Positions 18,712 through 28,424 of a DNA stretch of 64,000 nucleotides are shown here, piece after piece. The notes under the pieces were generated by a model that did no database searches, was not told the origin of the DNA, and saw nothing but the letters and a program-made list of their open reading frames with translations. The DNA is taken from assembly GCA_041191405.1 (NCBI GenBank), contig JBEEOW010000018.1, forward strand, positions 1 through 64,000. The letters run 5' to 3'. Source of the DNA: JBEEOW01 sp041191405. Its GTDB lineage: Bacteria; Bacteroidota; Bacteroidia; Cytophagales; UBA9547. Position 1 is the first letter of the stretch. Every line of letters begins with the position of its first letter. Position numbers and translations under genes: made by a program.

Positions 18712-19557
18712 ATGAAAAAAAGAGAAATAGAAGTATTAGTTGTATCAGATGTTCATCTTGGAACCTACGGTTGCCATGCAGATGAACTATTAAGCTATTT
18801 TAAAAGTATTAAACCTCAAAAAGTAATACTTAATGGAGATATAATTGATGTATGGCAATTTAGAAAAAGATATTGGCCCAAATCACATATGAAGGTTGTA
18901 AAATATGTAATGGGGTGGATAAGTAAAGGAGTAGAGGTATATTATATACCTGGAAATCATGATGAAATGTTAAGAAAATTTGTCGGATTTGATATATCAA
19001 ATTTTAAAATAACCAATAAACTAGTACTTGAACTTGATGGGAAAAAAGCATGGTTTTTCCATGGAGATGTTTTTGATGTAACTATGCAACATTCAAAATG
19101 GTTAGCTCAATTAGGAGCAATAGGTTATGATTTACTTATTTACATAAATTCGTTTGTAAATTTTATTTCGAAGTTAATTGGAAAAGGTAAAATATCCCTC
19201 TCAAAAAAAATTAAAGATAAAGTAAAAAGCGCAGTAAAATTTATAAACAATTTTGAAATTACTGCTACCGACATCGCAATAAAAAACAAATATGACTTTG
19301 TTGTGTGTGGACATATACATCAACCCGAAATGAAACAGTACTCAAACCAAGAAGGGGCAGTAATATATTTAAATAGTGGTGATTGGGTTGAAAATTTAAC
19401 TTCTTTAGAATATAATAAAGGAGAATGGAAGCTATATAAATTTACTGAAGATAAAAATATTAAACATTTTATAAAAGAAGACCCTAATGAGGCTTTTTTA
19501 TCCAATACTGAACTGTTTGACAACCTGGTAAAAGAATTTGCTTTAACAAAAAAATAA
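18712..19557 (+). CDS. LpxH-like UDP-2,3-diacylglucosamine diphosphatase family metallophosphoesterase
   Basis: I choose the Met at 18712, which puts the first metal motif near residue 13 as in the family; an upstream Met at 18664 would add 16 unlikely residues. The 281-residue protein has the calcineurin-like motifs in order: SDVHLG, GDIIDVW, GNHDE, HGDVFD and CGHIHQPE, all with metal ligands intact. In lipid A synthesis LpxH removes UMP from UDP-2,3-diacylglucosamine at the inner membrane. In Bacteroidota several paralogues share this fold, so the exact substrate is inferred. The next gene, a glycosyltransferase 8 bp downstream, is probably co-transcribed and points to envelope lipid or glycan work. 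Confidence 0.85.
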   Translation: MKKREIEVLVVSDVHLGTYGCHADELLSYFKSIKPQKVILNGDIIDVWQFRKRYWPKSHMKVVKYVMGWISKGVEVYYIPGNHDEMLRKFVGFDISNFKITNKLVLELDGKKAWFFHGDVFDVTMQHSKWLAQLGAIGYDLLIYINSFVNFISKLIGKGKISLSKKIKDKVKSAVKFINNFEITATDIAIKNKYDFVVCGHIHQPEMKQYSNQEGAVIYLNSGDWVENLTSLEYNKGEWKLYKFTEDKNIKHFIKEDPNEAFLSNTELFDNLVKEFALTKK

Positions 19558-19565
19558 ATCGAAAT

Positions 19566-20639
19566 ATGAAAATTTTGTATGCCCTTCAAGGCACTGGAAA
19601 TGGTCACATTAGTAGGGCTAGAGATATAGTTCCTATTTTAATGAAATTAGCAAACGTTGATTTATTAATAAGTGGTGTTCAAGCAGATGTTACATTACCA
19701 TTTGAGGTTAAATATCGTTTTAAAGGAATGAGTTTTATTTTTGGGAAAAAAGGAGGAGTAGATTTATGGGCAACTTATCAGAATGGAGATTTAAGAAACC
19801 TTTTGAAAGAAATCAATTCATTACCAGTTACAGAGTATGATTTGGTAATTAATGATTTCGAACCAGTTTCAGCATGGGCATGTAAAATGAAGGGAGTTAA
19901 ATGTGTTTCATTAAGTCACCAAAGTGCAGTACTTTCAACTTATGCTCCTAAACCTACAAAAAAAGATTTATTAGGTAGTACTATATTAAAATATTACATC
20001 CCTTCCACTTCATTTTTTGGATTCCATTTCGAAAAGTATGAACCTAATATATTCACTCCAGTTATTCGTCAACAAATACGAAATTTAAAACCAACAAACC
20101 AAGGGCATTATACTGTATATCTTCCAGCATATAAAGATGAAATACTAATCAAACACTTATCTCGGTTTCCACAAATAAAATGGGAAGTATTCTCAAAACA
20201 CAATAGAGAACCTTTAACTTTTCAAAATGTAAATATATCACCAATAAACAATGAAGATTTTGTTGAAAGTTTAGCTTCATGCAAAGGTGTATTGTGTGGT
20301 GCTGGATTTGAAACACCAGCTGAAGCATTATTTTTAAAGAAAAAACTATTAGTTATCCCCATGAAAAATCAGTATGAGCAAGCACTCAATGCAGCATCAT
20401 TAGAAAAAATGGGAATTCCAGTTATAAAAAATCTAAAAAGGAAGAATTATAAAATTATTTCGGAATGGTTAGAAAATGATAAAATAATTGAAGTAAATTA
20501 TCCAGATATAACAGAGGAAATATTAGAAGCATTATTGTATGAATATTACTATAAACACGAAAATAACAATGACTTACAATATCTAGAAAGAATAAAAAAG
20601 GTATATAAAGATTTAGGTCTAGAACAAAAATGGGTTTAA
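19566..20639 (+). CDS. MurG-like glycosyltransferase family protein
   Basis: A 357-residue cytoplasmic or membrane-associated GT-B protein. The N-terminus has the sugar-acceptor loop MKILYALQGTGNGHISRA, as in MurG-like and GT28-like enzymes. The C-terminal half has the nucleotide-sugar segment GVLCGAGFETPAEALFLKKK and PMKNQYEQALNA, matching the GT28 C-terminal pattern. It directly follows the LpxH-like gene (8 bp), a pairing that suggests transfer of a sugar to a lipid. Donor and acceptor are unknown. Its 3' end overlaps a bidirectional terminator. Confidence 0.85.
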   Translation: MKILYALQGTGNGHISRARDIVPILMKLANVDLLISGVQADVTLPFEVKYRFKGMSFIFGKKGGVDLWATYQNGDLRNLLKEINSLPVTEYDLVINDFEPVSAWACKMKGVKCVSLSHQSAVLSTYAPKPTKKDLLGSTILKYYIPSTSFFGFHFEKYEPNIFTPVIRQQIRNLKPTNQGHYTVYLPAYKDEILIKHLSRFPQIKWEVFSKHNREPLTFQNVNISPINNEDFVESLASCKGVLCGAGFETPAEALFLKKKLLVIPMKNQYEQALNAASLEKMGIPVIKNLKRKNYKIISEWLENDKIIEVNYPDITEEILEALLYEYYYKHENNNDLQYLERIKKVYKDLGLEQKWV

Positions 20640-20668
20640 CTTAAAACATAAGTTAAACCCATTTTATT
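20631..20668. terminator. Bidirectional terminator between convergent genes
   Basis: TGGGTTTAACTT (20631-20642) pairs with AAGTTAAACCCA (20650-20661), followed by a T-rich run. The left arm includes the stop codon of the glycosyltransferase. On the other strand it lies past the end of the lipoprotein gene at 20689. Confidence 0.7.
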
Positions 20669-20688
20669 TATTAAAAATTTAAATGAAA

Positions 20689-21864
20689 TTACTTTTTAAC
20701 TAACTTAGGAAATAATGGTTCACCTTTGGTGATAATTATTAAATCTAATGCAGCCTCTACTTTTTTAGGTCCAGCATCTTTTGATTGATAATCTAGACCT
20801 AGGAATGTAATTTTAGTTGGATCCTGAATAGATTTTCCGTCTAATTTAAAATCACTCATCTTAATAGAATAATATTGCCAATCTTTATTTGGTGAAGGTG
20901 CTATATTAGAAATATAACTATCAGATGATACATATAAACTATCTTGACCAGAAATTTTGGACTTAAGCATTTTCCATTCCTTAAGATACATACTTAAATT
21001 TGCCTGATCATTAGAATTAACATTAATAAAAATATTTACATACAAGTCACTAGTAGCAACATTTGAACCAAATACTTTTTTAATTGTTAAAGGTCTTGCA
21101 CTTTCAGATAAGTTAGTAGTTTGATTTGTTGGCAACACATATCCTCCTAATCCTGCAATTGCCGTTTGAACCCCAGCAATATAGTACCCTGCAGCTGCAC
21201 TGGTACAATTCATATAGAAAACATTTCCACCTTGAGGTGAAGATGCAATTACTCCATTGGTTGATGAAACTGTAGATGGAAGTTGTATTTTTTTAGATGC
21301 AATACTACCACCTGAAGCTGGACCATAGGTCATCATACAACCATCGGACCATGTCAAAAACCTACTACCAAAAGCACCATTCCCATCATAATCAGACACT
21401 AACAAACCAACGTTCATAAAATTTGTTGGTTTAATAATTTTAAACATTTTAGTTGGACTAGCAAAACATTGAAATTCTAATGAAACTGTACAGTATTCAT
21501 TTGAAAATAATTTCAAAGAATCAGCAATTCCGTTCCATTCAATGTCAATTGTTTTAGATTTCCCATTAAACCTTTTAACAGCATTAGTAGAATTTCCTCT
21601 AATTATTACACCCCACGAGACATCACTACTTAAATCAGCGTGAATCTTAACTTTTTCAGTATTTGATGAACCAGTAAAATTTACAGAATCTAATCCAGTT
21701 GTTGAACTTAAAACTGTAAAATTATTTATAGAGAAATCATCAGGAACACAAATTCCTGGCCCAACTTGTTTTTCTGTATTGAAATTTGTGTGTTTACAAG
21801 AACATACAATCAAAATCAACAGACTAGAAATTATAAGATTTAATTTAATATTTTTCATAATCAT
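20689..21864 (-). CDS. Secreted lipoprotein with galactose-binding-like C-terminus (operon gene 5)
   Basis: A 391-residue lipoprotein. The signal peptide ends in the lipobox VCSC near residue 23. Residues about 30-145 form an Ig-like segment clearly paralogous to the protein encoded just upstream: both have a GP-x-x-VP-type start, a VSW/VTW strand and a WNG motif. Residues 150-391 are beta-rich and end in a strand pattern (DLIIITKGE) like CBM11/CIA30-type galactose-binding domains. The ATG overlaps the upstream stop codon as ATGA, so translation is coupled. A second Met two codons in is also possible. Probably an outer-membrane lipoprotein that binds carbohydrate; no family name is certain. 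Confidence 0.75.
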   Translation of the reverse strand: MIMKNIKLNLIISSLLILIVCSCKHTNFNTEKQVGPGICVPDDFSINNFTVLSSTTGLDSVNFTGSSNTEKVKIHADLSSDVSWGVIIRGNSTNAVKRFNGKSKTIDIEWNGIADSLKLFSNEYCTVSLEFQCFASPTKMFKIIKPTNFMNVGLLVSDYDGNGAFGSRFLTWSDGCMMTYGPASGGSIASKKIQLPSTVSSTNGVIASSPQGGNVFYMNCTSAAAGYYIAGVQTAIAGLGGYVLPTNQTTNLSESARPLTIKKVFGSNVATSDLYVNIFINVNSNDQANLSMYLKEWKMLKSKISGQDSLYVSSDSYISNIAPSPNKDWQYYSIKMSDFKLDGKSIQDPTKITFLGLDYQSKDAGPKKVEAALDLIIITKGEPLFPKLVKK

Positions 21865-23048
21865 TGCTGTTTAAAAGGCCCGTTTTCAGTTATTGTAATT
21901 TGATCAATTTTACAATATACTTTTTTGCCAGAACTTGGATTATCATCTAATTCAATAGCAATTCCTGATAACCTATCTGCTTGTAATTTACCACCTCCAA
22001 GGTTTCCATTAGTAGTTGGCTTTTTAAAATCACTATATTTTAATGATACTAATTTCCAACCAGTCCAATTTACTGCAATTGTTGACTGCCACTTATCATT
22101 TATACCTTGCTTATATTTAGCAATTTTATCATTATATGTTATGAAATCAGAAGCTGGCCAAGGACTATCATATTCAACTGCAGGAGTTACCAAGGTATCC
22201 ACTCTAGTCATAACATCCATTTCATAGGCAAAAACTATCAATGATGTACTTGAGTTACTTCCATCACCATAAACATACATATTTATATATAAATCATCAT
22301 TTGATATACCCGGAGTTATTTTTTTTCCTAGACTATAAAGTTGAATAGTATTTAAAGATCCAACATAAGTATTTCCATCTGTATCAAAACCAGACAATAA
22401 ATAACTATATTTACCTTGAACAGGATCAATTGTATCTTTTTGATTAATACAATCAACACAAGGTGCATCGGTTAAACTTGGGTAGAATGGACTCAACTTA
22501 GTAAATGGATCTGGATTATCTTCCATATCATCAACAAAATGATAAATAATTCCACCTATCGATTGACTTGTATAGTTTTGAGGTGATGTTCCTGTTCCTC
22601 CATACTTGTAAACATCGTCAATAAGCACAGTTCTTGATAATGTATATTTATCATCTCCATAAATTTTTAGTAAAATTTCGACTTTTTCACCTTTTCTGAA
22701 GAAATAAATATTTTCGGATACTCCATTCCAATTTACATTTACTGTGTCATTTAAACCAATGAAGTTTTTCTCTGCTTTAGAACTTAAACCTTTGATTTGA
22801 ATAAACCAAGTAACTTTTTGATTAAAACTAGCTGTAATATTCAAATTAGCTTGAGTACTCAATCTATTTGAAAAATTTACATTATTTGCTGAAAGATAAA
22901 GTGTATCTAATTTAATGACAAAGTTCTCTCCAGCTGGTACATATGCTGGACCTATCATTTCATTATTTTCTACTTTATGTTTACATGATAAAAAGACAAT
23001 ACTTAACACTAATACACTAAGTAATGTTTTAAATATATATTTGACCAT
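21861..23048 (-). CDS. Secreted lipoprotein with galactose-binding-like C-terminus (operon gene 4)
   Basis: A 395-residue lipoprotein with lipobox FLSC near residue 22. It is a paralogue of the following gene through the N-terminal Ig-like region (about 30-150). The C-terminal part begins with YHFVDDMED and ends with VYCKIDQITITENG, the layout of CBM11/CIA30-like galactose-binding sandwiches. The WTGWKLVSLKYSDF segment is a family-typical internal strand. It overlaps the next gene by 4 bp and lies 51 bp after the barrel gene upstream. With two barrels and a chitinase in the same transcript, a role in binding amino-sugar polymer at the surface is likely. This is inference. Confidence 0.75.
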   Translation of the reverse strand: MVKYIFKTLLSVLVLSIVFLSCKHKVENNEMIGPAYVPAGENFVIKLDTLYLSANNVNFSNRLSTQANLNITASFNQKVTWFIQIKGLSSKAEKNFIGLNDTVNVNWNGVSENIYFFRKGEKVEILLKIYGDDKYTLSRTVLIDDVYKYGGTGTSPQNYTSQSIGGIIYHFVDDMEDNPDPFTKLSPFYPSLTDAPCVDCINQKDTIDPVQGKYSYLLSGFDTDGNTYVGSLNTIQLYSLGKKITPGISNDDLYINMYVYGDGSNSSTSLIVFAYEMDVMTRVDTLVTPAVEYDSPWPASDFITYNDKIAKYKQGINDKWQSTIAVNWTGWKLVSLKYSDFKKPTTNGNLGGGKLQADRLSGIAIELDDNPSSGKKVYCKIDQITITENGPFKQQ

Positions 23049-23099
23049 ATTATTATTATTAAGTCTAATTTTATACTTTTAATCTTTTAAAAGTAACTA

Positions 23100-24800
23100 T
23101 TAAAACTTCGCTATGAAGTTTATAAATAATTGATCAATACCTACTTTTGAAGTCGTTTTGACATCACTTCTATTATAGTTTACTGTAAATAAGGAACCAT
23201 TATCTGAAATTCTGTATTTAAAACCTAATGAGTAAACCATTTCAGACATATCAACATTATTTAAAACGCTTGGAACCTCTGAAACCATATTAAATTGGTC
23301 ATATTTTGTGATGTAATCATTCCCTTTAGCGTTAAACAATTTAACACCACCTAAAATATCAACTCTTTTTAAAGCTTCTACACTTGCACCCAAATCAATA
23401 ACAGATGAAGCCAAATCAACTTTAGCTTTACCATCTCTAGTAGTTGATTCTGATCTATAACCAACTTGAATTATATAATTCCTTTCTGAAGCAATAAACT
23501 TACCTATATTAAAAGAAACTCCTCCCTTAATACCTGTATAATTTTTTAATGCAACAGTACCTTCTCCTATGATTTGTTTGTAACTATCAAACGCAATTTC
23601 TGCATCTATTATTTTAGCAGATGTGTCAGTAGATAAGCCAATAGTAAATCCAGTTCTATTTGGTGTTGCAGTTCCATAAGGAAAAATATTACTATAAATT
23701 GGATTAAATTGTTGTAATGTTGGCAAAATAACCCTGTTGTAAGCATCTTCTTGAGTATATCTATCAAATAATGACTGTGTTCTTACAACATTAGAATTTA
23801 TATTACCAAATAATGAAGTACTTATAGTATTATTTACTCTTCTAGTTTGTGCTGTAGGGCTTGAATATTGTGGGCCTACATTTCTCAAAGTACCCATTAA
23901 TTTAAGCTTAACTGGTTTATAAGTTGCACCTACTGCTCCCTCGTAATAAAAATCTGAATAAGAAATTGTAGTATCCAAAGTTTTATTTTTATTACTATAA
24001 CTTGACAAACCAGTATTTAATCCTGCATGAGCTATGATATCTTCTCCTAATGGTAAATTTAAATTAGCATCTCCTGAAAGTACATGATTTGAATAAACCA
24101 TTTCACTAGTATTCACTGGAACATCTAATAAACCTACATAATTACCCCCCAATTTAAATGCTGGGTTAAGAACAGCAGTTAATCTACCACCTGATAATAT
24201 TCTATCTGGAATTGTTCCATCATTAGTTGAATTTGTTCTTGCAGCAAATCCATACACTTTTAATGTATCAACTGCTGAACCTATTGAAAACTTAGCATTC
24301 GCTTGAACACCTTGTAAACGCCATAAGTTTCCAGTATTAAAGTTTTCATACGTCAAAATGTCTCTTCTTTGAGCCAATAAAGGTGACTCAAATCTTGTAT
24401 ACATATCATCAAAGTTATATACAGCATAAGGCCCCATACCTTCTCCAATATTAATATCACCAAATTCATATTTTACAAATTTGCCTATTCTACCTCCAAC
24501 TTGAAATTGACGAAAACCTAATTGAACCCCTGTACCAAAAAAACCACCAAAAGGACTTTTAACCCTTAATATAGTATTTGCCCACAGCGTATTAGACATT
24601 TTGAAATTTGTTGTTAAATCAAATAGAGCATATCCACCAACTGATTTTTTTACCGTAGATGCAGTTGCTTGATCAGCTGATAAACTATTTGAAGTAATGA
24701 TTGAACGTCCGTAGCCGTTTAAATAAAATTCTGTTTGAGCTTGAGCACTTACAAGTCCTAAACCCAATATAGAAGTTAATAGTATTGATTTATATTTCAT
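23100..24800 (-). CDS. Outer-membrane beta-barrel protein (operon gene 3)
   Basis: A 566-residue protein with a signal peptide ending in SAQAQ (about 22 residues). The mature part is a series of alternating amphipathic strands separated by polar loops, and it ends in a C-terminal Phe (FINFIAKF), the usual last-strand signature of an outer-membrane barrel. It lacks a TonB box and plug, so it is not a SusC-type transporter. At this size 16-20 strands are plausible. It lies 19 bp downstream of the other barrel gene, in the same operon. The family is not recognised; it is probably a porin or a partner for export or uptake of sugars. Confidence 0.72.
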   Translation of the reverse strand: MKYKSILLTSILGLGLVSAQAQTEFYLNGYGRSIITSNSLSADQATASTVKKSVGGYALFDLTTNFKMSNTLWANTILRVKSPFGGFFGTGVQLGFRQFQVGGRIGKFVKYEFGDINIGEGMGPYAVYNFDDMYTRFESPLLAQRRDILTYENFNTGNLWRLQGVQANAKFSIGSAVDTLKVYGFAARTNSTNDGTIPDRILSGGRLTAVLNPAFKLGGNYVGLLDVPVNTSEMVYSNHVLSGDANLNLPLGEDIIAHAGLNTGLSSYSNKNKTLDTTISYSDFYYEGAVGATYKPVKLKLMGTLRNVGPQYSSPTAQTRRVNNTISTSLFGNINSNVVRTQSLFDRYTQEDAYNRVILPTLQQFNPIYSNIFPYGTATPNRTGFTIGLSTDTSAKIIDAEIAFDSYKQIIGEGTVALKNYTGIKGGVSFNIGKFIASERNYIIQVGYRSESTTRDGKAKVDLASSVIDLGASVEALKRVDILGGVKLFNAKGNDYITKYDQFNMVSEVPSVLNNVDMSEMVYSLGFKYRISDNGSLFTVNYNRSDVKTTSKVGIDQLFINFIAKF

Positions 24801-24819
24801 TTTGTTAAGTCGTTAGTTA

Positions 24820-26823
24820 TTAAAAGAATATTTTAAGTTCTAGATAAGTTTCTTGTCCATTAAACTTATCTTTTTTGAAGTTTGTATCATTATGATCAAA
24901 CCATTTGTGTCGTAAATGTAATGACCCTGTTGATATAAAATCATAATCAATACCAGCACCATAACTATATCCTGTTTGATTGATGTATCCACCTGTTTCG
25001 GAATCCTTAACTGTATTCTTTCCTCCTTTTACAGTTTCATAAGCACCATTTAAAACACCAGTAACTTTCTTTAAGAATTTGTACGCTACAGTAAAATCTG
25101 AATAATGTTGACGTACATAAGCATTTTCATTTAGAACACTTCCAAAATCTAACTTTGGAGTTGCAGCTGAATATGTATTAAAATTCATCAATACGATATC
25201 TTTACCAAAAAGCTTTGCTTTATACATTAACATAGCCTCTGCAGCCTGAAATGCTTTTTTATGATCATAAGTAGGATTTGTTATTGCAACATTTTCAAAT
25301 GTTCTTCTAAAAACACTTCTAACTCTACTATATGGACCTGTTTGCATTCTCCATTGATTAAAACGAGATCTGGTAAATGCATTTACTTTATGCTGCACTG
25401 TAATTACAGAATCATTTACATTTTGAATTTCTTGGCTTAAACTATATCCTAAGTCGATTGTTAATTTTTTAACTCTCAAATTGGTATTTAAAGTTATACC
25501 AGCTCTATTATTAGTGTATTGACCTACTTCTTGAATTAAATTAGTAAATAATGTTGGATCATCTGTAACTAAAGTTGAAGAACCTCCTTGCCTTAAATCG
25601 CCATTACCATTTAAAACAGAACCATCATAATTAGCAAAAGCATTTGTAATATAAAATCCTTCAACAGCAATTGGAATTGGTAAATATTTTTTATCAAAAT
25701 CTAATTTTAACCTTGCCGCTTTTCCAGTTTTCTTAGAATATGGATTATCTAATTTATTTAACCCAACTTCTCCTGAAACTTTAAAACCTTTAAATTTCAA
25801 ATCAGAATCAATAGTATACATTGTGTTATTATCACTTTGAGTCGACGTATTTGAAGCAAATCCTCTTCTAAAATAACCATTAACTCCAACTTTACCATTT
25901 ACATCCTTTGTAAATATTGACTTTTCTATTCTACCACCATATAATATTGCAGGAGTTCCCACTGCATAAGAATTATAAGGAGCAGTTAAACTTGTTCTTC
26001 CTAGAAGTGCGGTTACATTTACACCCAATGGTAGTACATTTCCAGTTATAACAGCACCAGAAAACAATGAACGACCTTCATTTTGACCGCCCATATTCAT
26101 TTTCAAGGTATAATACTCATCATATCTTAAAAATGAGTTTCTGTACCAATCCCAAGGCAAACGATCAAAATAATCATCCCTATAATTTGGCTGCCCCATT
26201 GTAAACTTGCTCAATTTTACTGGTAACACTTGCCCAGCAGAAAAACTAAATTTACCTATTGTTGTATTCAAATTTGCACCAAAACGCAAATTTTGGATAG
26301 CAGATAAGTTTCTTGTTTGATCAGTTTGCTCATCACCAGTAAAATAATAAGCAAATGAATAACCGACATTAAAATCAAGCTTATTAGATACTTTACTTTG
26401 TAAATTTAACTCTAAAAGAGGGTAAGATCCTTGTGCAACTGCAGCACCTCCTGTTGGATAATCAACAAATGAAATATTCCTTGGAGAAGTTCTCAAATCA
26501 GAATAATATGAATCCATATTTCTATATAAGGTAAAAAACCTTAATGTACCAGAAACAATGATATCATCTAGAAATAAACCCATTTTTTTATTACCATTGT
26601 AACCAAACTTTGGTTCAACTTGGTCTTGTGCTGAGTTTATTTTAAATTTTTTAAGTAAACCTGTTGCCAGATTTAATTTAAAATTTTGATTAGGGTCCGA
26701 GCTAGTGATTTGAGATGAGTTAGTAGTTTTAGTTGTGTCATTGCTATTTGCAAAAGCACTTGAACTTAATAATCCCAAACACACCGCCAAACCGGAAAGT
26801 TGGCTTTTTGTAAATTTTATCAT
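24820..26823 (-). CDS. Outer-membrane beta-barrel protein (operon gene 2)
   Basis: A 667-residue protein with a signal peptide cleaved after about residue 25 (SSSAFANS). A short polar linker of about 50 residues precedes the barrel, which starts near residue 80 (LDDIIVSGTLRFFTLYRNM) and ends in the aromatic strand YLELKIFF. Repeated motifs such as NLRFGANLNTTIGKFSFSAG show typical barrel strands. There is no TonB box or plug domain. It follows the GH18 chitinase gene by 48 bp and precedes the second barrel by 19 bp. Function is inferred only from context, probably passage or display of sugar polymers or the chitinase. Confidence 0.72.
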   Translation of the reverse strand: MIKFTKSQLSGLAVCLGLLSSSAFANSNDTTKTTNSSQITSSDPNQNFKLNLATGLLKKFKINSAQDQVEPKFGYNGNKKMGLFLDDIIVSGTLRFFTLYRNMDSYYSDLRTSPRNISFVDYPTGGAAVAQGSYPLLELNLQSKVSNKLDFNVGYSFAYYFTGDEQTDQTRNLSAIQNLRFGANLNTTIGKFSFSAGQVLPVKLSKFTMGQPNYRDDYFDRLPWDWYRNSFLRYDEYYTLKMNMGGQNEGRSLFSGAVITGNVLPLGVNVTALLGRTSLTAPYNSYAVGTPAILYGGRIEKSIFTKDVNGKVGVNGYFRRGFASNTSTQSDNNTMYTIDSDLKFKGFKVSGEVGLNKLDNPYSKKTGKAARLKLDFDKKYLPIPIAVEGFYITNAFANYDGSVLNGNGDLRQGGSSTLVTDDPTLFTNLIQEVGQYTNNRAGITLNTNLRVKKLTIDLGYSLSQEIQNVNDSVITVQHKVNAFTRSRFNQWRMQTGPYSRVRSVFRRTFENVAITNPTYDHKKAFQAAEAMLMYKAKLFGKDIVLMNFNTYSAATPKLDFGSVLNENAYVRQHYSDFTVAYKFLKKVTGVLNGAYETVKGGKNTVKDSETGGYINQTGYSYGAGIDYDFISTGSLHLRHKWFDHNDTNFKKDKFNGQETYLELKIFF

Positions 26824-26871
26824 CCGGTTATTTGGTTACAAATTAATTTTAAAGACATCTAAATTGAAATA

Positions 26872-28266
26872 TTAGTCCTTTTTATGGATATTTCTTAAAT
26901 TTTGCTTAATAGCTTCTTTTCTCCAACCTTTTTCACGAACAGGTTTCGTTACTGGCTGTTTCCACCTTTTAGGAATTGCTTTCTTTTTAGGTGTTAATAA
27001 TACTTCATTAAGTGCATCTATCAATGGTGTAGAAGCTACTACTCCTGAACCTTCTCCTTTTTCAAGAAAATCACCAGAAATTTCCCAAATAATTACACCT
27101 GCCAATTCATTTTTCTTTACAAACTCTGCTTTTAATTTAACAGATTTAGGATCGTCATATGATACGAATGTATTTAAATCACCTTTACCTACTAAATATG
27201 GAACTTGCGATTTTTCATCCCACTTTTCTTCAAATTTATCTTTATATTTTAAGATATTGTAATAAAGTGTACCTCCTAAATCTGGAACAAAAGTTACTGT
27301 ATCTATCAATCCTGCGTGTTGCTTGCCATATAAATCTAATTTTATACCTGGTTTTCCTAATAAAGATCTACCATAAAACGCTACTCCCATATTAATTTTC
27401 TCTTTTGGGACTTTGTAAGTATTTACTAATCTGTAATAACAATTTGAAATAGCATTTGTATCACCACTAGCAGGAGCATATAACGGAGAGTTATGGTTTG
27501 CATCTTCACTCCATCCTCCATTAAAATCATAAGTCATCATGTTAAAAAAATCCATGAAACCAAGATTTTCCCATTCAATACTTGTATTTAAGGAAGCTGG
27601 TGCTCCATATGCTGCAGTTAATAAAAATTTGTATCCAATCTTTTCTCCATAAGCATCTATTGAATCTCTAATTGCTTTCATGAAAAGAGGATAATTTTTC
27701 TTGTCATCAGGAGTACCTTTATGCTCAGCATAACAAGGATATTCCCAGTCAATATCTATACCATCAAAGCCATATATTCTTAATGCCTCCACACAATTGT
27801 GTGCAAAATGGGCTCTTTTAGCTGGGTCAGCTGCTACAACTGGAAATGTTTCAGACAATGTCCATCCTCCAATTGAAACCATAACTTTTGCTCCAGCAAC
27901 ATGAGCAACATCAATTAAAGAAGTATTTGGGAAGTAAGCTGGCTGAATTGGATTTCCAAAATCCATTTTACCCCTTAAAAGAATCGAATCTGCCCAAGCA
28001 TCCGTTCCGAATATATTACCATTTTTATCAGTTTGAAAAAATGAGTAATTTATAATTGTGTATTTTGTAAAATCTATATTGGCAGGATTAAATAATCCAC
28101 CTCTTTTATACCCCTCCCATGAGGTATAATAACCAATAATGTTTTTGTATTTCGGTTTAACCACCATCTCTTGGGTGATATGCTCTTTATCTTGAACTTG
28201 TGCCAGAGCGGAATAGCCAACACATGCGAGCACCGAAATGAGAACTAATCTAAGTGTCTTTCTCAT
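26872..28266 (-). CDS. GH18 family chitinase (operon gene 1)
   Basis: Glycoside hydrolase family 18 enzymes cleave beta-1,4 GlcNAc linkages in chitin or related glycans. I start at the Met at 28266, which begins a good signal peptide (cleavage near SALAQ) and fits the promoter at 28290-28319; an upstream Met adds six residues. The mature TIM barrel has SIGGW (131-135) and the intact catalytic motif DGIDIDWE, with E175 as the acid. YDFNGGWS and the end strand IIWEISGD match the family. The C-terminus is a basic tail of about 35 residues with no T9SS sorting domain, so the protein may stay periplasmic or use another route. It heads the operon with two barrels and two lipoproteins. Confidence 0.93.
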   Translation of the reverse strand: MRKTLRLVLISVLACVGYSALAQVQDKEHITQEMVVKPKYKNIIGYYTSWEGYKRGGLFNPANIDFTKYTIINYSFFQTDKNGNIFGTDAWADSILLRGKMDFGNPIQPAYFPNTSLIDVAHVAGAKVMVSIGGWTLSETFPVVAADPAKRAHFAHNCVEALRIYGFDGIDIDWEYPCYAEHKGTPDDKKNYPLFMKAIRDSIDAYGEKIGYKFLLTAAYGAPASLNTSIEWENLGFMDFFNMMTYDFNGGWSEDANHNSPLYAPASGDTNAISNCYYRLVNTYKVPKEKINMGVAFYGRSLLGKPGIKLDLYGKQHAGLIDTVTFVPDLGGTLYYNILKYKDKFEEKWDEKSQVPYLVGKGDLNTFVSYDDPKSVKLKAEFVKKNELAGVIIWEISGDFLEKGEGSGVVASTPLIDALNEVLLTPKKKAIPKRWKQPVTKPVREKGWRKEAIKQNLRNIHKKD

Positions 28267-28289
28267 TGAAGCGTTTTTAATCAATTAGG

Positions 28290-28319
28290 CAAATATAAAT
28301 TGAAATTGCAATAATTCAA
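28290..28319 (-). promoter_or_regulatory. Promoter of the GH18 operon
   Basis: On the minus strand, TTG (28319-28317) is followed after 19 bp by TATATTTG (28297-28290). This fits the Bacteroidota housekeeping promoter TTTG/TTG-N19-TANNTTTG. Transcription would start near 28283, about 17 bp before the chosen start codon. A hairpin at 28315-28340 overlaps the -33 end. Confidence 0.55.
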
Positions 28320-28424
28320 TAATTTTTATAAATTATTGAAACTATTATTATGGAGTAATCGTTGGAGGGTGATTTTTAAAAGTGACCAAAGTTATTGAAA
28401 TTAAATCAATTAAACAACACTTCT

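Noticed and set aside
23100..26823. SusC/SusD-type transporter pair
   Set aside because: Neither barrel has a TonB box or plug domain, both are far shorter than SusC, and the lipoproteins lack SusD-like helical TPR regions.
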